The notes beneath the pieces are model-generated. The model saw only the letters and a list, made by a program, of their open reading frames with translations. It did no database searches and had not been told where the DNA came from. From an uncultured Moraxella sp. (GTDB lineage Bacteria; Pseudomonadota; Gammaproteobacteria; Pseudomonadales; Moraxellaceae), in NCBI GenBank assembly GCA_937889485.1, contig CALAPG010000326.1, forward strand, positions 1 to 12,866: 12,866 nt of DNA, written 5' to 3'. This document shows positions 1 to 8,500 of the stretch, piece by piece. The translations under genes and the position numbers were made by a program. Within the stretch, counting starts at the first letter, position 1. Every line of letters starts with the position of its first letter.

Positions 1-247
1 CGTGCAGTGCGGCCCATTCAAAGAAGCCGGACTCATCGAGCAACAGGCTGATGATGATCACGGCGATAAAAGTGGCCGTGGCATTCCATACAATGGCCCA
101 CACTTGGGCAATATCGTGCAGTGACACCGCCCCCGCAAGCAGTGCCACAATTGCGCCAATAGATGCTATCCAACCAATCCCTAACCCTTTAGGCTGCCAA
201 ATTACCACGCCCAGCGTTAACAAAAAAATCAACCCCGCGACAATCAT
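1..247 (-). CDS. arsB: Arsenite efflux pump ArsB, N-terminal fragment
   Basis: ArsB is the inner-membrane carrier that exports arsenite and antimonite, alone or with the ArsA ATPase. Only the first 82 codons are inside the window; the gene continues past base 1. The translation starts [20 protein letters not shown] and contains [26 protein letters not shown] and [10 protein letters not shown], a near match to the start of E. coli ArsB as I remember it. Hydrophobic segments lie at about residues 2-17, 27-42 and 50-70. I chose the ATG at 247 because AAGG lies 7 nt upstream and it matches the family start; an in-frame GTG directly before it (248-250) would be too close to that ribosome site. It is transcribed away from arsR from a shared promoter region. 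The dissimilar family ACR3 is excluded by the motifs. Completeness and downstream genes (arsC, arsH) cannot be judged. Confidence 0.93.
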   Translation of the reverse strand, partial: MIVAGLIFLLTLGVVIWQPKGLGIGWIASIGAIVALLAGAVSLHDIAQVWAIVWNATATFIAVIIISLLLDESGFFEWAALH

Positions 248-257
248 CACCTAGCCT

Positions 258-285
258 TTTATGATAAAATTTAGCGCATTATAAT
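258..285 (+). promoter_or_regulatory. arsR promoter with perfect -10 (TATAAT at 280-285)
   Basis: On the plus strand a perfect TATAAT lies at 280-285, 25 bp before the arsR start. The best -35 at correct spacing is weak (TTTATG at 258-263, 16-bp spacer). The same eight bases, ATTATAAT at 278-285, form a palindrome that also supplies the arsB -10. The arsR message would have a leader of under 20 nt and only a poor Shine-Dalgarno (GGA at 296-298). Confidence 0.55.
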
Positions 286-306
286 TCTTATATTCGGATA
301 TGTAAA
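278..306 (-). promoter_or_regulatory. arsB promoter (TTTACA-N17-TATAAT)
   Basis: Read on the minus strand, TTTACA at 306-301 and TATAAT at 283-278 are separated by exactly 17 bp: five of six and six of six matches to the sigma-70 consensus. The predicted start near 271 gives a leader of about 24 nt before arsB. The -35 box overlaps the right half of the proposed ArsR dyad, which would suit repression. Confidence 0.7.
288..305. promoter_or_regulatory. Candidate ArsR operator, imperfect dyad
   Basis: TTATAT at 288-293 and ATATGTAA at 298-305 form an imperfect inverted repeat around TCGG: five of the six outer base pairs match. It lies between the shared -10 and the arsR start and overlaps the arsB -35, so a bound dimer could block both promoters. 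ArsR-family operators are AT-rich dyads at such positions; the assignment here is by location and symmetry only. Confidence 0.4.
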
Positions 307-309
307 TAT

Positions 310-576
310 ATGCAAACAACAGAATTTTTTAAGGCATTAAGTGATGCCACCCGACTGCAAATTGTTCAGCTATTAAGCAGCCAGCCCAAAATGTGTGTGT
401 GCGAAATTGTAGAAAAGCTGGGTCAGCCTCAACCCACGGTGTCCCGCCACCTAAACCATCTAAAGCGTATCGGCATATTAGCCAGTGAGCGACGCGGTAC
501 TTGGATGTGGTACCAACTTGAGCCCAATATGCCCAAATGGTGTCAGGTCATCATCAAGCAATTACCCGATAGTTGA
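310..576 (+). CDS. arsR: ArsR family arsenite-responsive transcriptional repressor
   Basis: A small winged-helix repressor of 88 residues that would leave its operator when it binds arsenite or antimonite. The sequence shows ALSDATRLQIVQLL (about residues 9-22), the metal-site motif MCVCEIVEKLG with Cys29 and Cys31, the recognition-helix region QPTVSRHLNHLKRIGIL (41-57) and the wing ERRGTWMWYQL (60-70). The CVC pair matches the trivalent-arsenic site of E. coli ArsR (Cys32 and Cys34). The third E. coli cysteine, three residues on, is Val here, and another cysteine occurs at 78 near the C terminus. At 88 residues it is shorter than the roughly 117-residue E. coli protein, mainly in the C-terminal tail. 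The divergent arsB confirms the role. The start ATG at 310 follows a minimal ATG-TAA at 300-305 and has a weak ribosome site. Confidence 0.93.
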   Translation: MQTTEFFKALSDATRLQIVQLLSSQPKMCVCEIVEKLGQPQPTVSRHLNHLKRIGILASERRGTWMWYQLEPNMPKWCQVIIKQLPDS

Positions 577-660
577 AAATTAAAACCGCGATATTGATAA
601 TACAATGCGGTATTGTCATCCAAAGAAATCATGTATTGGCAAGAAAAACAGAGAGATATA

Positions 661-693
661 AAAAAACCCTTATCAACTTGATAAGGGTTTTTT
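661..693. terminator. Strong bidirectional intrinsic terminator between arsR and the tRNA operon
   Basis: Bases 661-675 and 679-693 form a perfect 15-bp inverted repeat around the loop ACT. The outer part of the stem is six A:T pairs and the inner part is CCCTTATCA paired with TGATAAGGG. Either strand therefore ends in GGG plus six T. It lies 7 bp after the end of tRNA-His on the minus strand and 84 bp after arsR on the plus strand, so it can stop both convergent transcripts. Confidence 0.9.
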
Positions 694-699
694 AAGATA

Positions 700-776
700 T
701 GGGGCGAATGATGGGACTCGAACCCACGACAACCGAGATCACAACCCGGGGCTCTACCAACTGAGCTACATCCGCC
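700..776 (-). tRNA. tRNA-His (anticodon GTG)
   Basis: On the minus strand the 77-nt gene begins with the extra G at position -1 typical of tRNA-His (base 776), paired with discriminator C. It has the acceptor GCGGATG/CATTCGC with one G-U pair, D arm AGCTCAGTTGGTAGAGC, anticodon loop TTGTGAT with GTG, and T arm GTGGGTTCGAGTCCCAT. CCA is encoded (702-700). It is the last gene of the three-tRNA operon, 31 nt after tRNA-Arg, and is followed at once by the terminator. Confidence 0.97.
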
Positions 777-807
777 ATACGGTATGGTTTTACAGACTAG
801 CGAAATG

Positions 808-881
808 CGCGCCTGACAGGATTCGAACCTGTGACCACCCACTTAGAAGGCGGGTGCTCTATCCAACTGAGCTACAGGCGC
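808..881 (-). tRNA. tRNA-Arg (anticodon TCT)
   Basis: The 74-nt minus-strand gene has acceptor GCGCCTG/CAGGCGC with discriminator G, D arm AGCTCAGTTGGATAGAGC, anticodon loop CTTCTAA (TCT, reading AGA and AGG codons) and T arm CACAGGTTCGAATCCTGT. After the discriminator the genome reads CAT, so the CCA end is not encoded and must be added by nucleotidyltransferase, unlike the two flanking tRNAs. It is the middle gene of the operon. Confidence 0.97.
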
Positions 882-883
882 AT

Positions 884-905
884 AAAAAAAGCCTGCTCGG
901 CTCTT
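884..905 (-). terminator. Weak hairpin plus T-run between tRNA-Pro and tRNA-Arg
   Basis: On the minus strand AAGAGCC (905-899), loop GAGCA and GGCTTTT (893-887) form a 7-bp stem with one G-U pair, followed by T to base 884, only 2 nt before tRNA-Arg. It resembles a weak intrinsic terminator or attenuator, or it may be a processing spacer. A second small stem, ACTCTT/AAGAGT at 907-921, abuts the CCA end of tRNA-Pro. Confidence 0.35.
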
Positions 906-920
906 AACTCTTGAAAAGAG

Positions 921-997
921 TGGTCGGAGTGATAGGATTCGAACCTACGACCCCCTGGTCCCAAACCAGGTGCACTACCAAGCTGTGCTACACTCCG
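921..997 (-). tRNA. tRNA-Pro (anticodon TGG)
   Basis: The 77-nt minus-strand gene has acceptor CGGAGTG/CACTCCG, discriminator A and an encoded CCA (923-921). The D arm reads TAGCACAGCTTGGTAGTGCA, the anticodon loop is TTTGGGA with TGG, and the T arm is CGTAGGTTCGAATCCTAT. The D-loop GCTTGG and the GGGACC after the anticodon are typical of bacterial proline tRNAs. It is the promoter-proximal gene of the operon. Confidence 0.97.
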
Positions 998-1029
998 AAT
1001 GCCTAACTAGGCTTTATTACCTTAGAAAG

Positions 1030-1050
1030 GTTAACAATCAAGTTGTTAAC
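1030..1050 (-). other. Perfect inverted repeat in the tRNA operon leader
   Basis: GTTAACAA at 1030-1037 and TTGTTAAC at 1043-1050 are perfect 8-bp arms around a 5-nt loop. The repeat lies about 10-30 nt after the predicted transcription start and 33 bp before tRNA-Pro. It could fold in the precursor leader as a processing stem or serve as a DNA site. A second tiny hairpin (GCCT/AGGC, 1001-1012) lies between it and the tRNA 5' end. Confidence 0.5.
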
Positions 1051-1067
1051 ATCGCTAAGTGGTGCGT

Positions 1068-1096
1068 ATAATAAAGTAAGTGAGGCAGGTTGTCAA
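1068..1096 (-). promoter_or_regulatory. Promoter of the Pro-Arg-His tRNA operon
   Basis: On the minus strand a perfect TTGACA (1096-1091), 17-bp spacer and TATTAT (1073-1068) form a near-consensus sigma-70 promoter. Upstream of the -35, bases 1097-1120 are A/T tracts resembling an UP element. Downstream, ACGCACC resembles the GC-rich discriminator of stable-RNA promoters that respond to ppGpp. The transcription start should be near 1061, giving a leader of about 64 nt. The A/T tract directly abuts the nadA stop codon. Confidence 0.85.
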
Positions 1097-1120
1097 TGAC
1101 TTTTTTAATATTTTTTTAAA

Positions 1121-2242
1121 TTAACGATTCTTAAGGGTCTCACCAAAAGCGAGCATTCTATCAAGGGGTTTTTTGGCTTTTTCTATGAGGTCAGGGCTCA
1201 CCAAGATTTCATGCTGTTTTGCCTCCGCACTGCCAATTTTTTCTAAAGCATTGATGATTTGGTCAAGGTCATTCATTGCCATCCATGGGCAGTGCGCGCA
1301 TGAGCGGCAGGTCGCCCCTTCGCCACGAGTAGGTGCTTCAATTAATACTTTGTCAGGGGCGGCTTGCTGCATTTTATAAAAAATACCGCGGTCTGTAGCT
1401 ACAATAAACATCTTGTTGGGTAAGGTCTGGGCAGCTTTAATAAGTTGACTGGTGCTACCTACTGCATCTGCCATTTCAATCATTTCAATGGGTGACTCAG
1501 GATGCACCAATATGGCGGCTTCAGGATACATCTCTTTCATGGTTTTTAGGCTACGGCTGCGAAATTCTTCGTGTACGATACACGAACCATCCCACAATAG
1601 CATATCAGCCCCAACTTTTTGCTGAATATATCGGCCTAAATGTTGGTCGGGTGCCCAAATAATTTTTTCACCTTGTGCATCTAGATGGTCAATGAGTTCT
1701 ACCGCGATACTTGAGGTGACTACCCAATCAGCGCGTGCTTTGACGGCAGCGGAGGTGTTGGCATATACCACAACGGTGCGATCAGGGTGCTGGTCACAAA
1801 AGGCGCTAAACGCTTCAATGGGACAACCTAAGTCTAGTGAGCAAGTGGCTTCTAAGGTTGGCATCAATACGGTTTTTTGTGGGCTCAAAATTTTGGCGGT
1901 TTCGCCCATAAATTTGACACCTGCGACAATCAATACGTCACTGTCGCTGTCGCGCCCAAAACGTGCCATTTCTAAGCTATCAGATACCACGCCGCCTGTT
2001 TCTTCGGCAATCGCTTGAATTTTTGGGTCAGTATAGTAGTGGGCGATTAGTGTGGCATTGTGTTGTTGTAGTAACTCAGCAATGCGCTGTTTTTTTTGGG
2101 CAAATTCTGCCTCGTTAATTTGGATGTCTTGTGGGATACCTAGTTTATCCAAATGTTGTTTGACGATATCTTTTGCCGACACATCAATGATTTGCTCAGT
2201 AATGGGCTGGGCAGCGCTGGCGGTTTCGCTTGCTGGGTTCAT
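1121..2242 (-). CDS. nadA: Quinolinate synthase NadA
   Basis: A cytosolic [4Fe-4S] enzyme that condenses iminoaspartate (from NadB) with dihydroxyacetone phosphate to quinolinate in de novo NAD synthesis. The 373-residue protein contains [10 protein letters not shown] (67-76), [14 protein letters not shown] (81-94), [16 protein letters not shown] (106-121), [19 protein letters not shown] (160-178) and [16 protein letters not shown] (309-324). Expected cluster ligands are Cys134, Cys221 and Cys318, each offset by 21 from E. coli Cys113, Cys200 and Cys297; Cys312 and Cys315 complete the CxxCxxC. The N terminus is thus about 21 residues longer than in E. coli. The ATG at 2242 has an excellent AAGGAG six nt upstream. 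It lies 127 bp after the flippase gene on the same strand, has its own leader hairpin, and lacks an intrinsic terminator before the tRNA promoter. No nadB or nadC is in the window. Confidence 0.97.
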   Translation of the reverse strand: MNPASETASAAQPITEQIIDVSAKDIVKQHLDKLGIPQDIQINEAEFAQKKQRIAELLQQHNATLIAHYYTDPKIQAIAEETGGVVSDSLEMARFGRDSDSDVLIVAGVKFMGETAKILSPQKTVLMPTLEATCSLDLGCPIEAFSAFCDQHPDRTVVVYANTSAAVKARADWVVTSSIAVELIDHLDAQGEKIIWAPDQHLGRYIQQKVGADMLLWDGSCIVHEEFRSRSLKTMKEMYPEAAILVHPESPIEMIEMADAVGSTSQLIKAAQTLPNKMFIVATDRGIFYKMQQAAPDKVLIEAPTRGEGATCRSCAHCPWMAMNDLDQIINALEKIGSAEAKQHEILVSPDLIEKAKKPLDRMLAFGETLKNR

Positions 2243-2265
2243 GAAAAACTCCTTCTCATGGTATG

Positions 2266-2292
2266 GCTCACCAAGGTCTATCGCTGGTAAGC
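2266..2292 (-). promoter_or_regulatory. Leader hairpin upstream of nadA
   Basis: In the nadA leader RNA, GCUUACCA (2292-2285) can pair with UGGUGAGC (2273-2266) as an 8-bp stem with one G-U pair and an 11-nt loop. The right arm contains GGTGAG, placed 8 nt before an ATG at 2259 that opens a six-codon reading frame ending across the nadA start. I do not recognise a known riboswitch class; the stem alone is what can be seen. Confidence 0.4.
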
Positions 2293-2369
2293 GGTGATGG
2301 TCTATTTAAGTAGCTGATAAATGAGGCGGGGCATATCTCGCCATAGCCACTATAGCAAATTTTTATCGG

Positions 2370-3815
2370 TTAATGCACTTGTTTGGCGCTAAGTAACCGC
2401 TTTAGCCAATGTCTTTCACTATACGCCATACCGCCTATATAAACGAGTAACAGCGCATTAGATAACCAAAAATTCATGTGAAACACACTCACAATAATCA
2501 CACTAAATGCCATTAATACCATTAAAAACAAGCTGATTTTTTTGGTTTTATAGGGAATGGGATAAAAATATTGCCCTAGCAAATAAGACACGACCATCAT
2601 GGTGACATAAACGCCAAGCGTGATCCATGCCGATGCCATAAATCCGTATTCTTTTAACAATAAGAGGTGCAATAAGATCGTTAACCCCGCCCCTAACCAT
2701 GAAATGGCAGAACCGATGGCAGTTCTATCGGTGACTTTGTACCAAGTCGATAAATTGTAGTAGATACCAAAACATAAATTGGCAATCACAATAATGGGCA
2801 CGATGTTGATGGCGACCCAATAGCTTTCATCGGTGATAAATAGCCGTTTTAACCAAGAAATATTGGCAATCAGCCCGAGTGCAACCACCGAGGCAAATAG
2901 CGTGAAATATTCGGTCATCAGCGCATACGTGGTTTTGGCGTTTTGGTTGTTCATCTGTTTAAACAAAAATGGTTCAATTCCCATGCGGTAGGCGGTCACA
3001 AACAATGTCATCAATACCGCAAGTTTGTAGCAGCCGCCATAGGCACCTGCGTCGCCTTTATCAATGGTGTAATACTGAATGATTTTGTCAAAATTTTCGT
3101 TGACCATAAACGCCAATCCCGCGAGCATCACTGGATAAGAATAGCGAATCATCTTGCCAAACAACGCCCTATCAAAGCTAAATTTGACTTGCTTGAGGAT
3201 GGGCAACAGCATGGCAAAGGTGACAAAACTGGCGATTAGATTGGCAAAAAATGGGTAAGCCACTTGTTCATTAAGCCCAAAGTTTTTGGCACTTTCAACA
3301 GGAACAAAACGAAATAACGTAATGACAATAAGCGTCTGTACCAAAATAGCCGTCACGCGTACCACAGAATATTTGACAGGTTGGTTATGATAACGTAGCC
3401 AAGCAAACGGAATGGTACAAATGGCATCAAAAAAGGCAATCCACGCAAACCAACGCAAAAACTCAGGGTGATTACCATAGTCTAGCAGCTGGGCTAACGG
3501 TTGGCTAAACAGCAGTACCATGGTTAAAAAGCTACCTGCCAACAGCGCAATAAACCAAAAAGCGGTACTAAATACCCGTTTTTCTGCGGCGCCTGTTTTA
3601 TCTTCCCCAGAGAACCGAAAATAGGAAGTCTCAAAACCAAAGGTCAACACAATATTAATAAACGCAATCCACGCATACAAGCTGGTAAAAACCGCAAACG
3701 CTTCTTTATCAATATAATTAATATATAGCGGATTGAGTAAAAAGGTGATGACACGGGGCAAAATCGCACCGATACCATAAATAAGGGTTTCGCCAAGTAA
3801 TCGCTTGATATTCAC
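2370..3815 (-). CDS. Oligosaccharide/polysaccharide flippase (Wzx-like, MVF/MATE superfamily)
   Basis: A 481-residue polytopic inner-membrane protein with about 14 hydrophobic segments (roughly 11-33, 41-61, 84-104, 118-141, 152-171, 187-207, 225-238, 262-280, 298-317, 334-353, 366-386, 391-413, 427-445, 448-466). The start MNIKRLLGETLIYGIGAILP and the central YKLAVLMTLFVTAYRMGIEP (263-282) are of the kind found in lipid-linked oligosaccharide flippases that move undecaprenyl-linked glycans across the membrane. I recall this form from Bacteroidota O-antigen-type exporters. The start is GTG at 3815 with AAAGG 7 nt upstream; a seven-codon frame from ATG 3835 ends across it. The gene stands alone: gltD lies before it (176 bp), nadA after it, and no glycosyltransferase or Wzy is present. 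Substrate is unknown; a drug-exporting MATE is a less likely alternative. Confidence 0.85.
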   Translation of the reverse strand: MNIKRLLGETLIYGIGAILPRVITFLLNPLYINYIDKEAFAVFTSLYAWIAFINIVLTFGFETSYFRFSGEDKTGAAEKRVFSTAFWFIALLAGSFLTMVLLFSQPLAQLLDYGNHPEFLRWFAWIAFFDAICTIPFAWLRYHNQPVKYSVVRVTAILVQTLIVITLFRFVPVESAKNFGLNEQVAYPFFANLIASFVTFAMLLPILKQVKFSFDRALFGKMIRYSYPVMLAGLAFMVNENFDKIIQYYTIDKGDAGAYGGCYKLAVLMTLFVTAYRMGIEPFLFKQMNNQNAKTTYALMTEYFTLFASVVALGLIANISWLKRLFITDESYWVAINIVPIIVIANLCFGIYYNLSTWYKVTDRTAIGSAISWLGAGLTILLHLLLLKEYGFMASAWITLGVYVTMMVVSYLLGQYFYPIPYKTKKISLFLMVLMAFSVIIVSVFHMNFWLSNALLLVYIGGMAYSERHWLKRLLSAKQVH

Positions 3816-3945
3816 AAATATGCCTTTGAAGTCATAATCGAAAGAAGGAAAAAATAGCGGTTATTTTAATGCAAAGTACAAGGACAAGATATGACTAAAC
3901 ACGCTATCTTTTGACATGCCCGATTGATGGCGCATATTTTAAGAA

Positions 3946-3972
3946 ATAAGGCTGGATATTAGCCAGCCTTAT
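3946..3972 (-). terminator. Intrinsic terminator after gltD
   Basis: ATAAGGCTGG (3946-3955) and CCAGCCTTAT (3963-3972) form a perfect 10-bp stem with a 7-nt loop, beginning 20 bp after the gltD stop. On the minus strand it is followed by TTCTT, an imperfect T-run, so termination may be partial and some transcripts may reach the flippase gene. Confidence 0.75.
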
Positions 3973-3991
3973 GCTATGAGGGGAGGCAAAA

Positions 3992-5425
<1,434 letters not shown>

Positions 5426-5435
5426 CTAAGTGAGT

Positions 5436-5461
5436 GATATACGCCTATTTTTTGGTATATC
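5436..5461 (-). other. Hairpin just upstream of the gltD ribosome site
   Basis: GATATAC (5436-5442) and GTATATC (5455-5461) are perfect 7-bp arms around a 12-nt A-rich loop (minus sense). The stem ends 7 nt before the gltD Shine-Dalgarno (complement of 5424-5428). It could tune gltD translation or protect the processed gltD message. There is no T-run after it, so it is not a classical terminator. Confidence 0.4.
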
Positions 5462-5495
5462 GACCTGCTCGACAGCGAACATCTAAAGTTTACGT

Positions 5496-5534
5496 TAAGG
5501 GCGAAGCGATGGGTTATTTATCACATCGCCCTTA
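5496..5534 (-). other. Larger hairpin in the gltB-gltD spacer
   Basis: TAAGGGCGA (5496-5504) and TCGCCCTTA (5526-5534) are perfect 9-bp arms separated by 21 nt. An alternative register pairs GCGATG with CATCGC within the same element, so two mutually exclusive stems are possible. There is no downstream T-run in the minus direction. It lies 41 nt after the gltB stop and is a candidate RNA-stabilising or processing element that could set the ratio of large to small subunit. Confidence 0.45.
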
Positions 5535-5574
5535 GCAATCCAAGGTAATATTTACTTTTTTGGCACCGTAGCAA

Positions 5575-8500
5575 TTATTGTGGGTCTGCCATGGTGGTTT
5601 TGAGCAATGAGGTAATATTGGCAGCTTTTGGTTTGACCAAGTAGAACTTACGTACATAATGCTCAAAGTCATCTAAAATGGTCTGCCCCCACTGACTGCC
5701 TGTTTTCGCCACGTGTGATTTGATAATCGACATCAAATTGATACGGTGGTTTTCAGTTTGTTCACTGGAAATACGGTGCATATCGATGAGTTCATGGTTA
5801 CAGCGGTCAAAAAAGTCACCGTCCAAGTCAAGGACATAAGCAAAACCGCCTGTCATCCCTGCCCCAAAGTTTAGACCTGTTTTGCCTAGGACTGTCACAA
5901 TACCGCCTGTCATATACTCGCAGCAGTGGTCACCTGTACCTTCTACCACCGCAAAACAGCCTGAGTTTCGCACCGCAAAACGCTCGCCCGCCGTGCCTGC
6001 CGCATAAAGCTTGCCACTGGTCGCGCCATATAAACAGGTGTTGCCAATGATTGCCGTTTGCTGGCTTGCAAAGGTTGATCCTTTGGGTGGGTAAATTACA
6101 ATTTCACCGCCTGCCATGCCTTTACCCACATAGTCATTGGCATCGCCTTCAAGTTCTATGTTAAGTCCACCTGCATTCCATACACCCAAACTCTGACCTG
6201 CAGTACCCGTCAAGTGTAGATTGATGGGCGCGCTTGCCATGCCGTTATTACCATGAATGGCAGCAATTTCACCTGAAATTCTCGCACCAATAGAGCGGTC
6301 ACAGTTGCCAATACGGTAGCTAAAATCACCGCCACTGCCCTTACGGATTGTATCCATCATATCGCTGACCATTTGTTCTGCTAGCAGTCCTTTATCAAAT
6401 GGTTCATTGCGCGCAACTTGACAAGTCTGCGGTTTGCCATCCGCTTTGCTGTGGGTAAACAATAACGCGGACAAATCAAGGTGTTGCTGCTTGGCAGTGT
6501 TACCTGCTAGTACAGTTAATAAATCAGTGCGCCCCACCAACTCTTCCATTGACCGCACCCCTAAGGCAGCTAGCCATTCGCGAGTTTCTTGCGCCACAAA
6601 TTTAAAGAAATTAATCAGCATGTCGGCTTCACCGATGAAATGCTCATCGCGAAGATCTGATTTTTGGGTTGCCACACCTGTCGGGCAGTTATTGAGGTGG
6701 CAAATACGCAAGTATTTACACCCCACTGCAATCATCGGTGTGGTACCAAAACCAAAGCTTTCTGCCCCCAAGATAGCCGCTTTGACCACGTCTAGTCCTG
6801 TTTTTAGACCGCCATCGGTTTGGACACGTACTTTATGGCGCAGCCCATTGACACGCAGTGATTGATGCGCTTCTGCCAAACCTAACTCCCAAGGCGACCC
6901 TGCATAGTGAATAGACGACAATGGCGAGGCGGCGGTACCACCATCATAACCAGAAATAGTTATCAAATCGGCATAGGCTTTGGCAACACCCGTGGCAATC
7001 GTACCAACCCCGGGACGTGATACTAGTTTAACTGATACCAGTGCGCTTGGATTAACTTGTTTTAAGTCAAAAATCAGCTGTGCTAAGTCTTCGATTGAGT
7101 AGATATCATGATGCGGTGGCGGTGAAATTAAGGTTACCCCTGGTACAGAGTAGCGTAACCGTGCAATCAAGCTATTTACTTTACCGCCTGGCAGCTGACC
7201 GCCCTCACCAGGTTTTGCGCCTTGGGCAATTTTAATTTGCATCACTTCTGCCGAGCGAAGATAGGCAGGCGTGACCCCAAAGCGACCTGAGGCAATTTGT
7301 TTAATTTTTGAGTTGCGAATAGTCCCATAACGCGCTGGGTCTTCCCCACCTTCACCTGAGTTTGAACGCCCGCCAATGGTATTCATGGCAGTGGCAATGG
7401 CTTCATGGGCTTCAGGTGACAAGGCACCAAGCGACATACCCGCTGAGTCAAAACGTTTTAGAATTTCTTCAATACCTTCTACCTCATCTACCAAAATAGA
7501 TTGGCTCGTATCTAGCTGTAGCAAATCGCGCAAAGTAGCTACAGGGCGATGGTTAACGATATTGGCATATTCTTTATAGTTGCTATAATCCCCCGTTCGC
7601 ACCGCTTTATGTAGGGCTTGAATAACGTCTGGGTTAAAGGCATGGTACTCTTTATTAAACACAAATTTGAGTAACCCACCTTGGTCAAGCGGTACGCGTT
7701 TACTAAAGGCATTATTGGCTAAAATTTGCTGATCTAATGCCAAATCTTCAAAGGTAGCACCAGCGATACGACTTTCAACGCCCGTAAAGCACAGCTCAAC
7801 CACCTCATCTGACAACCCCACCGCCTCAAATAACTGGGCACCGCGGTAAGAAGAAACCGTAGAAATCCCCATTTTTGACAAGATTTTTAGTAGACCTTTA
7901 TCCAAGCTTTTACGGAAATTATTTTTGGCATATAGCGGGTCGCCCAATAGGTCGCCTTTGTCCACCAAATCTGCAATGACGTTGTATGCCAAATACGGAT
8001 AAACAGCGGTAGCACCAAAGCCCAATAACACTGCTAATTGGTGAGAATCACGCACCAGACCTGTTTCAATAATCAAGTTGGCATCAGCCCGCAAGCCGAC
8101 ATTGATTAAATGGTGATGAACCGCCCCTGTCACCATAATAGCATTAGCAGGCACCTTGCCTGGTGCAATGTTAAAATCAGAAAGCACAATGAGCACCTTG
8201 CCTGCGCGTACCGCCTGCTCAGTTTGCTGGCAAATTTGTTTAATCGCGGCATCTAAGGAAATTGCGGGGTCATAATTTAAATCAATGGTTTCAAGCTCAA
8301 ATCCCACTTTTGAGATGTTTTTAAGCTGCAACATTTTGCTAGAAGACAGTACAGGCGAAGACAATACAATACGGTTGGCATGCTCAGGGGTTGGGTCAAA
8401 CACATTTTTTTCTGTACCCAAACACGTCTCAAGCGACATGACAATGGCTTCACGCAACGGGTCAATGGGCGGGTTGGTGACTTGGGCAAACTGTTGACGG

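Noticed and set aside
585..611. Interrupted stem (ACCGC/GCGGT with inner ATTG/CAAT) after arsR
   Set aside because: It has a 3-nt bulge, a short stem and no T-run; the perfect terminator at 661-693 explains arsR termination better.
543..842. Open frame of 99 codons on the minus strand over the tRNA cluster
   Set aside because: It runs through tRNA-His, part of tRNA-Arg and the terminator, and its sequence is the translation of tRNA bases; no gene is expected.
2330..2369. Possible nadA promoter (TATAGT or TTGCTA-like boxes, minus strand)
   Set aside because: No pair of boxes with correct spacing exceeds weak matches, so I did not call a promoter there.
3886..3910. AAGATA/TATCTT inverted repeat upstream of the flippase gene
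   Set aside because: Six-base AT-rich arms with a 13-nt spacer are expected by chance in such sequence, and they align with no promoter element.
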